Source: Oceanobacillus manasiensis
GTDB taxonomy: Bacteria > Bacillota > Bacilli > Bacillales > Amphibacillaceae
Length of the DNA stretch: 64,000 bases
Assembly: GCF_000724085.1 (NCBI RefSeq)
Contig: NZ_CCDL010000003.1
Coordinates: 62,001 to 126,000, forward strand
Direction: 5' to 3'
Shown: positions 7,719-15,971 of the stretch, in pieces
Numbering within the stretch: the first letter of the stretch is position 1
How the letters are laid out: every line of letters begins with the position of its first letter
Translations under genes and position numbers: made by a program
The notes under the pieces: model-generated
What the model was told of the DNA's origin: nothing
Seen by the model: only the letters and a program-made list of their open reading frames with translations
The model's database searches: none

Positions 7719-9950
7719 ATGAAGACAGTAGAAGCTTCAACGATTCATGAAGGAATTGAAAACACGACAAAGCTTTTATCCGGTTTGGCCGATCAAGTAG
7801 CAGATGTGCAAGGGAAAATTGCGGGGATATTGCACACTGAGTCCGTGTTTAGTGGTCAAGCAGCCTCTTCCATTCGGGCATTTTATAAAGATATTCATGT
7901 ACCACTAGCCGTATATTTGGAAGGCATTGTTCGGAACTATCACGATACCCTACGACAAATTCAACAGATGCTGTATGAGTTAGACAGGTCTGAACAAGCC
8001 ATGATAGAGGAAGATTATCTCAATGTAGATGTAAAATCTCACCTCAAAAAAACAAAAGAACAAACAGAAGAACTAAACGACGAAGTGAATCACATCTTAC
8101 GGTCTGTGCGTGACCTTATTCATCTGTCTGCTCTATCCGATGATGAGGTTCTACATAGTGTGGAGACGGCAGAAAAAAAGGTAAATAAAACAATTGAGAG
8201 CGTCCATCAATTTGATGAGGAAGCGACCCATAAATTAAAACCGATAAAAAACGATGTGAACCTCCTAGAAAACTACCTCCACGACATCCAATCGTTAACC
8301 AAAAACCACCAATTGACCATGACGAGTTATCAAGCAAACGCTATTAAACAGCTCGACGTCCATCAGCAAATGATTGGCGGACTCATGCAAAAGGCCATTC
8401 CGAAAGAATTTGCCTTAGATCTTCTTACATCACTAGCAAGTTCTAGCTATCTCGCCATAGGGGACACCTTGGCATCGATTGTACGTGCAGGATTAGATGA
8501 TACCATGAGTATGACCATGAATTATCGGATGCGCGCCTTAGCAACTATCGTCGAGACGGGGTCTCCCATGTCAGAAGACGCATTTAATAGCATAGATGCG
8601 ACAGTAGTGAGCAGTCAATCAGTACGGGATTATAAAGGCGAATACTTTGGAAATTATCTTACATTGCAAGATGGTAGAATTGTGCGTTCCTTTTTGAACC
8701 AAGATGGTGTGATGAAATATCATTTCGTAGAAAGTATTCCAGAGGACCGATTGAAGCCGGTGGAAGAGCCGGAAGAAAAGTTCCTTACGAGATTAGGTAA
8801 TGGATTCAAGAAAATGGCGAACTCTACTGTTGAGTTAGGGAAGGACACCGTTCAAGGATTTGGCCATCATTTAAAAGATTTAAATGCCAATAAAATGAAT
8901 TCATTTTATGACTTTGCAAACTACGCAACGATAGGAGCGTTAGATGCTGGAAAAGATACGTACGATTCGATGGTAGGTTATAAGGATAACATGTTAAACT
9001 CTCCTGCCGATTTTGCGAACTGGATAACCATGGGGGGCGTTGATCTAGTGAAGGGTGCGGTAAACCCAGATGATCCAAATTCCAAAGAACATATTGCCCA
9101 TGTCATCTCGATGGGGATGTTTATGTTCATACGTAAGCCAGGTCCTAAAACGAGTGTTTCTACACCAAATAACAAACCATCAAGCGATAAAACTGCATCA
9201 AAAAAAGACAAAGATTCAACAAGTTCTACTGTTTCCAATAACATTACTTACAACAATGGGAAATTACCAACTCTGACGAATATCCGCGAGTGGTTTCGAA
9301 CAAAAATGCCAGAAATCGGACTTGTACAAGATTCGACAGGAGCTTATCATTTAGTTAAAATGGACGGTAATCGAAGTGGAAAGAGTAGTGATAATAGTAA
9401 TACTAAAAACTCTGATGAGAGTACGGGTAATGGTAATATAGTCAACGAAGTTAAAGAAATTGATTTTGGAAAGCACATAATAAAAGGTGAAAATGGTAAG
9501 AAACAACTACACCCAAATACTAAGTACGTAACCAATGATAACTACAAATATACTACCGATGAACTTGGTCGTATTGTAAATGTAGATGCTCCCGAACTTG
9601 TATTGAAAAAGGCTAATAGAAATAAATACGCTCAGGCAAATGTAGGGGGGAAAGACAGATTAACAGATGATGATGGCGGACATTTAGTAGGAGCACAATT
9701 TAATGGTCCTCCTGATATTGATAATCTTGTACCACAAAATAGTCAAATAAATAGGAGGGGAGGAGTTTGGTACGAAATGGAGACTGAATGGGCTAATGCA
9801 TTGAAAGAGGTACCGCCCAAGAAAGTCTCTGTTAGTATTGAACCGATCTATTCTAATAATTCAATGCGACCATATTCGTTTATGGTCGAATATGAAGTTG
9901 AAGGCCAATTTCCAGTGATTCGCGAGATTGCAAATAAATCAGGAGGCTGA
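7719..9950 (+). CDS. LXG-domain polymorphic toxin with C-terminal DNA/RNA non-specific endonuclease (EsaD/YeeF-like)
   Basis: 743 residues. Residues 1 to about 230 form a helical LXG-type N-terminus (ASTIHEGIENT, FSGQAASSIRAFYKDIH, LNVDVKSHLKKT), the type VII secretion part. A linker follows with a hydrophobic Met/Ala/Ile-rich patch around HVISMGMFMF and a low-complexity Ser/Asp/Asn/Lys region (about 485-590). The C-terminal toxin (about 590-743) has DGGH at 652-655, then HLVGAQFNGPPDIDNLVPQ and NSQIN, matching the DRGH-type His-metal nucleases (Endonuclea_NS_2) with Gly in place of Arg. The likely immunity gene follows directly. A shift in base composition near 9200-9400, with a more A+T-rich tail, fits swapping of the toxin end. 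Target: nucleic acids of competitors (inferred). Confidence 0.88.
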   Translation: MKTVEASTIHEGIENTTKLLSGLADQVADVQGKIAGILHTESVFSGQAASSIRAFYKDIHVPLAVYLEGIVRNYHDTLRQIQQMLYELDRSEQAMIEEDYLNVDVKSHLKKTKEQTEELNDEVNHILRSVRDLIHLSALSDDEVLHSVETAEKKVNKTIESVHQFDEEATHKLKPIKNDVNLLENYLHDIQSLTKNHQLTMTSYQANAIKQLDVHQQMIGGLMQKAIPKEFALDLLTSLASSSYLAIGDTLASIVRAGLDDTMSMTMNYRMRALATIVETGSPMSEDAFNSIDATVVSSQSVRDYKGEYFGNYLTLQDGRIVRSFLNQDGVMKYHFVESIPEDRLKPVEEPEEKFLTRLGNGFKKMANSTVELGKDTVQGFGHHLKDLNANKMNSFYDFANYATIGALDAGKDTYDSMVGYKDNMLNSPADFANWITMGGVDLVKGAVNPDDPNSKEHIAHVISMGMFMFIRKPGPKTSVSTPNNKPSSDKTASKKDKDSTSSTVSNNITYNNGKLPTLTNIREWFRTKMPEIGLVQDSTGAYHLVKMDGNRSGKSSDNSNTKNSDESTGNGNIVNEVKEIDFGKHIIKGENGKKQLHPNTKYVTNDNYKYTTDELGRIVNVDAPELVLKKANRNKYAQANVGGKDRLTDDDGGHLVGAQFNGPPDIDNLVPQNSQINRRGGVWYEMETEWANALKEVPPKKVSVSIEPIYSNNSMRPYSFMVEYEVEGQFPVIREIANKSGG

Positions 9951-9955
9951 TATTG

Positions 9956-10435
9956 ATGAGTTTTGAAACAGAATTAAACGAGTTATATAAAGAAATTGCA
10001 CAACAGGTTAATGATATGATTCCAACTGAATGGGATAATTTCTATTTTAATGGTGAAGTTAAGGAAGGAGAAGGAGGAGTTTTCTTCTTTTTTACGCCAA
10101 AAGGTGAGGACCAACACATTTTTTCACATTATATTCCAAAATTATATAGTGTAGATAAGAGGGCTTATAATAAAGAACTACATCAATTATTTCAACTTAC
10201 TGTTGAACTCCAAAAAGTTTTTACTGATAATGACCAAGACCCTTGGTTTTCAGTGACATTAATATTAAATGATGCAGGTAAATTAAACGTACATTTTGAT
10301 TATACAAATTGGCATGAAAGTGAATTTGGTCCAACAGATAGAATTAAGTACTTTGAATATAAATATATAAGTCAAAATAAAGAACAGCTAGATTTTGATT
10401 TATTAGAGAGAATAAAGGAATTTGAAGAAAAGTAA
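9956..10435 (+). CDS. YezG/DUF600-family immunity protein (EsaG-like)
   Basis: 159-residue acidic protein without signal peptide. The pattern WDNFYFNGEVKEGEGGVFFFF, an aromatic-rich centre, and the end FEYKYI...DFDLLERIKEF matches the YezG/EsaG family (DUF600), which binds and blocks the nuclease domain of EsaD/YeeF-type LXG toxins. AGGAGG at 9941-9946, inside the end of the toxin gene, sets ATG 9956; a TTG at 9953 is less well spaced. Being directly behind a nuclease toxin is the expected arrangement. Only one copy is present, whereas staphylococcal loci often carry tandem copies. Confidence 0.88.
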   Translation: MSFETELNELYKEIAQQVNDMIPTEWDNFYFNGEVKEGEGGVFFFFTPKGEDQHIFSHYIPKLYSVDKRAYNKELHQLFQLTVELQKVFTDNDQDPWFSVTLILNDAGKLNVHFDYTNWHESEFGPTDRIKYFEYKYISQNKEQLDFDLLERIKEFEEK

Positions 10436-10440
10436 ACTAT

Positions 10441-10480
10441 AAAGCACTTGGTTGCCTTTTAGGCAACAGGTGCTTTTGTT
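10441..10480 (+). terminator. Strong rho-independent terminator closing the LXG module
   Basis: AAAGCAC at 10441-10447 pairs with GTGCTTT at 10470-10476, and GTTGCC at 10451-10456 with GGCAAC at 10462-10467. The stem is followed by T-rich sequence. It starts five bases after the immunity stop codon. Confidence 0.85.
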
Positions 10481-10518
10481 TTGGTAAGAACAACATGAAT
10501 GAGACCAGTTTGAAATTC

Positions 10519-10655
10519 AAAAGCTCATGAAGGTAGTACCATAATGGAGTATATTTAATATTTGAATTTTGCGAGAAGCACGATAACCAGACGAGATGAC
10601 ATTTTACATGCCAAGAGGACTTATGATACTGCAAAACACACATACTAATGAAAAT
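10519..10655 (+). repeat. Imperfect direct repeat, copy 1
   Basis: Begins at AAAGCTCATGAA and contains TACCATAATGGAGTAT and GAGATGACATTTTACATG. The same blocks recur about 249 bases downstream in the same order with substitutions and small gaps. No open frame of useful length runs through it on either strand in both copies. See the second copy and the finding. Confidence 0.6.
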
Positions 10656-10767
10656 GACAAAACTCGTAATGCTAAAGGGGTAACGATACAGATACATAAA
10701 TCTAGTGAATAAAAAGAAAGTGAGATTTTTTGAGTGAGCCAAAAAGAAAATGATTTACATTAAAATC

Positions 10768-10905
10768 GAAAGCTCATGAAAGTTGTACCATCATGGAGTA
10801 TCGTTTTAATGCTTGGAAGAACTGACAAGAACGAGAAAGGGGCAAGATGACACTTTATATGGCAGGGATGGTTATGACATGGAATAGCTAACAAACTAAC
10901 GAGAA
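10768..10905 (+). repeat. Imperfect direct repeat, copy 2
   Basis: Begins at AAAGCTCATGAA and contains TACCATCATGGAGTAT and AAGATGACACTTTATATG, matching copy 1 by eye at roughly seven positions in ten. Both copies lie between the LXG terminator and the glycosyltransferase gene. They could be remains of duplicated immunity or orphan toxin sequence, or a structured RNA; the sequence alone does not decide. Confidence 0.6.
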
Positions 10906-11310
10906 CGAAAGGGTGTCGTTTTAGTGCATAGGGTTAATAAATCATGAGTTGTATTTTTACAAGAGACGGTCGTATAATACTCGCTATTCGTTAAAAAGCG
11001 TTACAAAAATTAAAATTTCCGTAACAGGAGGGTGAAGAATTGAACGTATTTGGTTATACAAGTTTCAACAGGGCATATTATCTAAGCTATTAGGATTGCT
11101 TTTCAGAAGTACGGTCTAAGTGAATCGTTCTTTAACGTAGAAATATTGCTGTTATTGTTATGCAAATTGATCAAGATCATGAACACTGATGTGACGGTGA
11201 AAACCACCTTGTAAATTTTATCTTAAAGAAAACTCAACACTACCTCAAAAATAATTTGTTATATTTGTGGCGTTGGATACATTAAGTTATATAAAAAGGG
11301 GAGTGGTTGA
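10906..11310 (+). other. Non-coding region with a short broken frame before the glycosyltransferase
   Basis: A strong ribosome site, AGGAGGGTG near 11026-11034, is followed by a TTG-started frame that ends at a TAG after 17 codons near 11091. Coding-like stretches in other frames continue to about 11215, so this may be the ruin of a small gene. The ribosome site of the glycosyltransferase (GGGGAGTGG) ends the region. Nothing else is recognised. Confidence 0.35.
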
Positions 11311-12462
11311 ATGCGAATCGCAATTTTCACTGACACGTATGCTCCTGAGATTAATGGCGTAGCTTTAACGTTAAGGCGTTATACAGATTACTTGGAAAAA
11401 CAAGGTATTGAATACCGGTTATTTGCTCCAACCGTGAATAAACAACCTTCAAGCTTTCCTCAAGTCGAGCGACTGAATAGCATCCCCTTTTTACTATATC
11501 GTGACCTACGATTTGCTATTCCGAATACAACACAAATTAAACAAATATTAGATACATTTCAACCTACTTTAATCCATATCGCTACACCATTTAATGTTGG
11601 GCTATATGGTCTCCACTATGGAAAGAAACACAACATTCCAATGATAGCCTCTTACCACACACATTTTGATAATTATCTAGACTACTATTCTTTATCTTTC
11701 CTAAAAAAATGGTTATGGAAGTATATGTACTGGTTTCATAGTCCTTTCGAAAAAGTCTATGTTCCAACCACAACTACAAGAGATAAATTATTAGCGAAGC
11801 AGCTGCATCCAGACATTAGTGTATGGGGACGCGGTGTGGATCGTCACGTTTTTTCACCTAAAAAAAGAATGAAAGACTTTTTCAAAGACCATTATGGCAT
11901 CCAGGCTAAAAAGATTATTCTGTATGTTGGAAGGATGTCGCCTGAAAAAGATATTGATATTGTTTTAGAAAGCTATTATTCTTTAGCCGAACATGTAAGA
12001 GAAGATACACATTTAGTCATGGTTGGAGATGGGCCATTGTATCGAACCCTCTCTCAACAGCATCAAGAAAATATTACGTGGACTGGATTCTTAGAAGGAG
12101 AACAGTTAGCTAGGGTTTATGCATCAAGCGATGTCTTCTTATTTCCCTCGCCAACAGAAACATTTGGGAATGTTGTCTTAGAAGCTTTAGCATCGGGATT
12201 ACCAGTCATTGGTGCTAATGCAGGTGGTGTGAAAAACCTAGTGGAAAATGAAAAACGTGGCTTCTTATGTGAACAGAAGAACAGTAAAGCATTTGCTCAA
12301 AAAACGACATTGTTATTAGAAAACCAGTCATTACGGAATTCTTTTTCATCTGAAGCACGTTTATTTGCAGAAACACTATCCTGGAATGAAATCTTTGGAC
12401 AGTTTGTCGGTAGTTTTTATGAAGTACTGAAACGAAAGAAACTAAACAGTGCAATTGCATGA
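11311..12462 (+). CDS. GT4-family glycosyltransferase
   Basis: 383-residue, GT-B-fold retaining glycosyltransferase. The N-terminus FTDTYAPEINGVALTLRR is typical of the mannosyl/glucosyl transferase group acting on diacylglycerol or phosphatidylinositol. The C-terminal half has LYVGRMSPEKDID, MVGDGPLY, and the nucleotide-sugar motif SPTETFGNVVLEALASGLPVI with the E-x7-E pair. No membrane segment is seen, so a peripheral cytosolic enzyme making glycolipid or a cell-envelope glycan is likely. GGGGAGTGG precedes the ATG. It stands alone between terminators. Acceptor and sugar cannot be read from sequence. Confidence 0.87.
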   Translation: MRIAIFTDTYAPEINGVALTLRRYTDYLEKQGIEYRLFAPTVNKQPSSFPQVERLNSIPFLLYRDLRFAIPNTTQIKQILDTFQPTLIHIATPFNVGLYGLHYGKKHNIPMIASYHTHFDNYLDYYSLSFLKKWLWKYMYWFHSPFEKVYVPTTTTRDKLLAKQLHPDISVWGRGVDRHVFSPKKRMKDFFKDHYGIQAKKIILYVGRMSPEKDIDIVLESYYSLAEHVREDTHLVMVGDGPLYRTLSQQHQENITWTGFLEGEQLARVYASSDVFLFPSPTETFGNVVLEALASGLPVIGANAGGVKNLVENEKRGFLCEQKNSKAFAQKTTLLLENQSLRNSFSSEARLFAETLSWNEIFGQFVGSFYEVLKRKKLNSAIA

Positions 12463-12502
12463 TTGCTTGCTGGGTAGAGTTATATAAGGACGATCATCAT
12501 TT

Positions 12503-12540
12503 AAAACACTCACAAGATCAATTATTTGTGGGTGTTTTTT
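12503..12540 (+). terminator. Rho-independent terminator after the glycosyltransferase
   Basis: AAAACACTCACAA at 12503-12515 pairs with TTGTGGGTGTTTT at 12526-12538 with one T-G wobble, followed by further T residues. Confidence 0.82.
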
Positions 12541-12616
12541 AGTGAGTATACACCACGTATGTTCAGAGCCTCTCTATCGTATAGATGATTAATTGATACA
12601 ATGTTTAGTGAAACTG

Positions 12617-12680
12617 TTGACTATTCAGTTGAACTGTATTACATTATATATAGTTAGACTGTATAGTTAAACTGAATAGA
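12617..12680 (+). promoter_or_regulatory. Promoter and iterated operator of the padR gene
   Basis: A sigma-A-like promoter reads TTGACT (12617-12622), 17 bases, TACATT (12640-12645). Overlapping and following it are three copies of an AGTTnnACTG-like word starting at 12627, 12652 and 12665; the first and last are the near-palindromes AGTTGAACT and AGTTAAACT. CTATTCAGTT at 12621-12630 also forms an exact inverted repeat with AACTGAATAG at 12670-12679. This is the layout expected of an autorepressed PadR promoter; binding by the PadR protein is inferred. Confidence 0.55.
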
Positions 12681-12690
12681 GGATGAGTGT

Positions 12691-13008
12691 ATGAAACATA
12701 AATTATTGCCATTGTCTGAAACGATGCATTATATTTTATTGGCCCTTCGTGAGCCACTGCACGGCTATGCCGTTATGCAGAAGATAGAAAAAATTAGCAA
12801 TGGATCCGTTATTTTAGCTGCTGGGACATTATACGGCGCAATTGAAAACTTGCATAAACATGGTTGGATTGAGCCTGTTGGAAATTCCGGCCGGAGAAAA
12901 ACTTATATGATTACCAAAGAAGGAAGCACCGTGTTGAAAATGGAAAAAGAAAGGCTTCAGCATATTTTATCCTTGTATGAAGGAAGTGATTTAAATGAAG
13001 AGGTTTAA
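12691..13008 (+). CDS. PadR-family transcriptional regulator
   Basis: 105 residues, the compact PadR-s2 type: winged helix (HYILLALREPLHGYAVMQKIE, GTLYGAIENLHKHGWIEPVG, TYMITKEG) plus a short C-terminal dimerisation helix. The motif LREPLHGYAVMQ with the following TLYGAIENL is diagnostic. It is followed with a 14-base overlap by a DUF2812 membrane protein, a pairing known in many Firmicutes, in which the regulator usually controls the membrane protein. A set of repeated operator-like words covers its own promoter. Confidence 0.92.
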   Translation: MKHKLLPLSETMHYILLALREPLHGYAVMQKIEKISNGSVILAAGTLYGAIENLHKHGWIEPVGNSGRRKTYMITKEGSTVLKMEKERLQHILSLYEGSDLNEEV

Positions 13009-13564
13009 AGTATTTTTTAACATTGAAAAGGAAGAACAGTGGCTTAATGAGCAATTACAAAAAGGTTATCACTGTACGGATATTAGCGGGTTAGGGGTAT
13101 ATACTTTCGAAAATACGGATAAGAAATATGTAATGCGGCTTGATTATCAAGATCATTTATCAAAAGAAAAGCTTGAGGACTACAAAGAGATATATGAGGA
13201 TTATGGCTGGAACTATATACAGCGATCCCGATTTAGTGGAATACGATATTGGCAAAAAGAAGATAATGGTCAAAATGAGATTTTTTCGGATCGTCAATCA
13301 AAGGGTAATTATTACAAAAGATTAGCGCGTTATTCTTTTTGGTTAGGTGTGATATGCTTAGCATATGCATTTATGCTGTATAGTGATATGAACTTATACC
13401 ATGAAGGCCTCTGGAGTATGGATGGTTCCTTGTTTTGGAAGGCAATCCTATTTGAAACGCCGTTTGTACTTTTGAAATTGGTACCCGCAATTATGGCAGT
13501 TTTCCTTTTAAGTAGTTACTATAAAGCTTATCGAAAGTATGCTATGTTAGTAGAAAAGCAATAA
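12995..13564 (+). CDS. DUF2812 membrane protein
   Basis: 189 residues. The soluble N-terminal half (residues 1-105) carries the DUF2812 pattern: EEQWLNEQLQKGYHCTDISGLGVYTFE and RFSGIRYWQK. Two hydrophobic segments follow: FWLGVICLAYAFML (about 113-127) and LLKLVPAIMAVFLLSSYY (about 158-175). The ATG lies inside the padR end, preceded by GAAGGAAG, so translation is coupled. The molecular function is unknown; these pairs often respond to envelope or toxic stress. Confidence 0.85.
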   Translation: MKRFKVFFNIEKEEQWLNEQLQKGYHCTDISGLGVYTFENTDKKYVMRLDYQDHLSKEKLEDYKEIYEDYGWNYIQRSRFSGIRYWQKEDNGQNEIFSDRQSKGNYYKRLARYSFWLGVICLAYAFMLYSDMNLYHEGLWSMDGSLFWKAILFETPFVLLKLVPAIMAVFLLSSYYKAYRKYAMLVEKQ

Positions 13565-13578
13565 GTAGATTACAATTG

Positions 13579-13610
13579 GGCGCTTTCCTATAATAGGGAG
13601 GCGCCTTTGG
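13579..13610 (+). terminator. Terminator-like hairpin after the padR operon
   Basis: GGCGC (13579-13583) pairs with GCGCC (13601-13605), with CCTA/TAGG inside. The T run after it is short (TTTGGTTATTT). Confidence 0.55.
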
Positions 13611-13655
13611 TTATTTGTGTCACATAAATAATCTGAAAAAAACCAATCCATTTAA

Positions 13656-13683
13656 TTGAGAATTGTTATCAATTGTTGTATAG
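13656..13683 (+). promoter_or_regulatory. Promoter overlapped by a Fur-box-like site
   Basis: TGAGAATTGTTATCA at 13657-13671 matches the 7-1-7 Fur box TGATAAT-N-ATTATCA at all but two positions. It overlaps a possible promoter TTGAGA (13656-13661), 16 bases, TATAGT (13678-13683). Iron-dependent repression of the reductase that follows is inferred. Confidence 0.5.
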
Positions 13684-13725
13684 TAGACAGTAAGGGCTCA
13701 TACAATGAAGTGAGGAGAATATATA

Positions 13726-14442
13726 ATGCAAATATACTGGACTAAAATAAATAAGATTATTGAAGAAACACCGGAGGTTAAAACGTATCTACTTGACTGT
13801 CCGGAAAACTTTAAGTGGGAAGAAGGCTCCCACACCCACTTTGCATTTGAAGGGTTTAATGCCGGGGAGAAACCGAACCGTAGTCTGATCCGCCATATGT
13901 CAATCTCTACTTTACCAAACGAAAAATCAATTGGTATCACCACACGAATTAGAGAGCAATGCTCCGAGTTTAAAACAATTTTAAGAAATCTTGAAGTCGG
14001 CAATGAGGTTGCAATATTTAAAACACATTCGAATGTACCACTTAAAAGAGAAAACAAAAATGTTTACCTGCTGTCATCAGGTGTTGGCCTGGCAACTTTC
14101 AGACCGCTTGTGCTTGATTATTTGGAACGTGCTGACAATGTCAACCAAATACATTCCTTGAACATCGATTCATCAAAAGATTTTTTATTCACTAACGTTT
14201 TTAAATCTGCACCTGAGAAAAAGTTCACATCACAGTTTGTCGATAATCGTCAAGACTACTATTTAGAAGTAGAAAAACTTGCTGCAGATAAGGATGGACT
14301 CTTCTATGTTGTTGGTAGTGATGAGTTCCTTAAGGAGAACATTATAGTACTACTTGAACAGGGTATCAAGCCAGAACAGATTATGCTCGACAAGCATGAA
14401 CAACAACTCCCTGAGTTTTTATCATTAGATACCTCTATTTAA
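13726..14442 (+). CDS. FAD/NAD(P)-binding oxidoreductase (ferredoxin reductase-like), copy 1
   Basis: 238-residue FNR-fold reductase without an iron-sulfur or haem domain. FAD-binding is suggested by RHMSIST (the R-x-x-S motif, about residues 55-61), and NAD(P)-binding by LLSSGVGLATFRPLV (about 115-130). The C-terminus has LFYVVGSDEFL. It would pass electrons from NAD(P)H through flavin to an unknown acceptor. A Fur-box-like site upstream hints at a role in iron metabolism, for example reducing ferric siderophores. A second copy at 44644-45360 is the same length, differs at about 33 of 238 positions by hand count, and shares the leader GTGAGGAGAATATA. Confidence 0.82.
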   Translation: MQIYWTKINKIIEETPEVKTYLLDCPENFKWEEGSHTHFAFEGFNAGEKPNRSLIRHMSISTLPNEKSIGITTRIREQCSEFKTILRNLEVGNEVAIFKTHSNVPLKRENKNVYLLSSGVGLATFRPLVLDYLERADNVNQIHSLNIDSSKDFLFTNVFKSAPEKKFTSQFVDNRQDYYLEVEKLAADKDGLFYVVGSDEFLKENIIVLLEQGIKPEQIMLDKHEQQLPEFLSLDTSI

Positions 14443-14481
14443 GTTTTCTTGGTAAATATAAAATATAAGTTTCATTAAGGG

Positions 14482-14512
14482 CGCTTTTCTTGAATAAGAA
14501 GGCGTCTTTTAA
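14482..14512 (+). terminator. Rho-independent terminator after the reductase
   Basis: CGCTTTTCTT pairs with AAGAAGGCG around a four-base loop, followed by TCTTTT. Confidence 0.65.
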
Positions 14513-14839
14513 TATGTCCAACAGTTGAAGGATAAGTAGGGGGATGATCACAAAAAACGGATGTCATAAGAGTCATGCTAATAATGGAATAGCCATCTAC
14601 AGCTTATTCAATAAGTGTGCCTAGCACGAGGATACTTACCTGCCGCCCGATAAAAGCGAAGTTTATTTCTTTCTGAAGTGTTGATTAGTAATCTTACTAG
14701 AACTTTATCTTTTGTTTATTGATTTGATGATGTGTTATGTCCAACCCTCATCTCTTTTTACATTGTTATCCACTATTATTTTAATATTCTTGCTATAATA
14801 TATAGTAATTAAAGCGTATCTTAGAAAGGATGAGAGTCC
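14513..14839 (+). other. Intergenic region before the AraC regulator
   Basis: 327 bases with no open frame of note. The last 60 bases are very A+T-rich and should hold the promoter of the AraC gene: TTGCTATAATATATAG near 14789-14804 contains a TATAAT word. AAAGGATG near 14825-14832 is its ribosome site. Nothing else recognised. Confidence 0.4.
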
Positions 14840-15817
14840 TTGGCAGCTGATTTATACAACCAATTACTACAAGAAACGGATGAAGAGAAGTCGATTCTAC
14901 AATTAGATAACATGGTGAAAATGGATCTGTATACAAATCAAGGTGACTTCATAATTCAAAGTGAGAAGTTGATGGACCCTGAAGAAATGATCAAAGTAAG
15001 AAAGCATACTAGGTTTGTAGACTTTCCGAAACACAAACATGATTATATTGAAATGAACTATGTATACAGAGGTAAATTGGAACAAAAGGTTGGAGATGTC
15101 CCCATCTTGCTGCGTAAAGGAGAATTACTTTTATTAAACCAATTTATCGAACACGAGATTAAGGCTTGCGAACGTGAAGATATCATCATTAATTTCATTA
15201 TTCGCCCCCAATTTTTTGAATATATCTTTACCTATTTATCAGCGGAAAACGCTGAGAATAATATTAATGATTTTCTAATCAATAGCTTATTTGAGCAAAC
15301 ACAAAACGGTCAATTTTTATACTATGCCGTTTCTGAAGTGGAGTCCATCCAGCAACTCATCCAAAAAATTATGATAGAAATTATGAGACCAAATACATTC
15401 TCTCAATCCTCCATAAAGTTATACATGGGCCTATTGATGATTGAACTCGTAAAGCATACTGATAAAATGAGACAGCTTGATGACAGTAGTATTCAACAAC
15501 AGTTAATTATAAAATCGCTAAAGTACATTGAAGAAAACTACCAAACGGCAAGTTTGTATGAATTAGCAAACAAGCTTAATCAAACCCATTATTGGTTAAG
15601 CAAAAACATTAAAAAAGTGACAAATCGGACATTTAAAGCGTTATTGCAAGAAAAGCGATTAAGTGTGGCGAGGGATTTACTAAAAAATAATGAAATAGCA
15701 ATATCAACCATTGTAGAGCAAGTAGGCTATGATAACATCAGCTATTTCTATAGAATTTTTAAAAGTAAATATGGTATGACTCCCAAACAGTTTCGAATGA
15801 AATATGGGAGCACATAG
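14840..15817 (+). CDS. AraC-family regulator, probable activator of the rhamnose genes
   Basis: 325 residues. A cupin sensor domain (FPKHKHDYIEMNYVYRG, LLRKGELLLLNQFIEHEI) is followed by a two-helix-turn-helix AraC domain from about residue 225, ending VEQVGYDNISYFYRIFKSKYGMTPKQFR. The start is TTG 14840 with AAAGGATG upstream; no earlier in-frame start has a ribosome site. A strong terminator separates it from rhaB 155 bases on, and the rhaB promoter has a -10 but no good -35, as expected for an activator-dependent promoter. The link to rhamnose is by position. A DeoR-type regulator lies in the same island, so the two may split control. Confidence 0.82.
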   Translation: MAADLYNQLLQETDEEKSILQLDNMVKMDLYTNQGDFIIQSEKLMDPEEMIKVRKHTRFVDFPKHKHDYIEMNYVYRGKLEQKVGDVPILLRKGELLLLNQFIEHEIKACEREDIIINFIIRPQFFEYIFTYLSAENAENNINDFLINSLFEQTQNGQFLYYAVSEVESIQQLIQKIMIEIMRPNTFSQSSIKLYMGLLMIELVKHTDKMRQLDDSSIQQQLIIKSLKYIEENYQTASLYELANKLNQTHYWLSKNIKKVTNRTFKALLQEKRLSVARDLLKNNEIAISTIVEQVGYDNISYFYRIFKSKYGMTPKQFRMKYGST

Positions 15818-15819
15818 GA

Positions 15820-15859
15820 GTGTAGTGCTGTTATGAAAAAGCAGCGCTACACTTTTTTT
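15820..15859 (+). terminator. Strong rho-independent terminator after the AraC gene
   Basis: GTGTAGTGCTG (15820-15830) pairs with CAGCGCTACAC (15842-15852) with one wobble, followed by seven T residues. Confidence 0.9.
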
Positions 15860-15936
15860 CATCCCTGGCAAATAAGGACAATAAAAAGGTGAATAGCGAT
15901 ATTTTTAAAAGCTAAGAAATGCCATACTATTAACAA

Positions 15937-15955
15937 TATAATGTTAACGCTTTCA
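15937..15955 (+). promoter_or_regulatory. rhaB promoter -10 and catabolite-response element (cre)
   Basis: A perfect TATAAT lies at 15937-15942 without a recognisable -35 at the right distance. Immediately after it, TGTTAACGCTTTCA (15942-15955) fits the CcpA cre consensus TGWAARCGYTWNCW with one mismatch. It sits over the likely transcription start, which predicts glucose repression by CcpA. Confidence 0.65.
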
Positions 15956-15971
15956 ATTGAGAGGTGATGGA

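Noticed and set aside
8116-9535. Several long frames on the minus strand within the LXG toxin gene
   Set aside because: They lie opposite a gene with clear motifs, lack ribosome sites and show no family motif; they are antisense shadows.
10437-10742. Open frame of about 100 codons on the minus strand behind the LXG immunity gene
   Set aside because: It crosses the strong terminator and copy 1 of the direct repeat, has no ribosome site, and its composition is not protein-like in both repeat copies.
14513-14839. Riboswitch or T-box before the AraC gene
   Set aside because: No conserved T-box or riboswitch core sequence and no antiterminator/terminator pair is visible.
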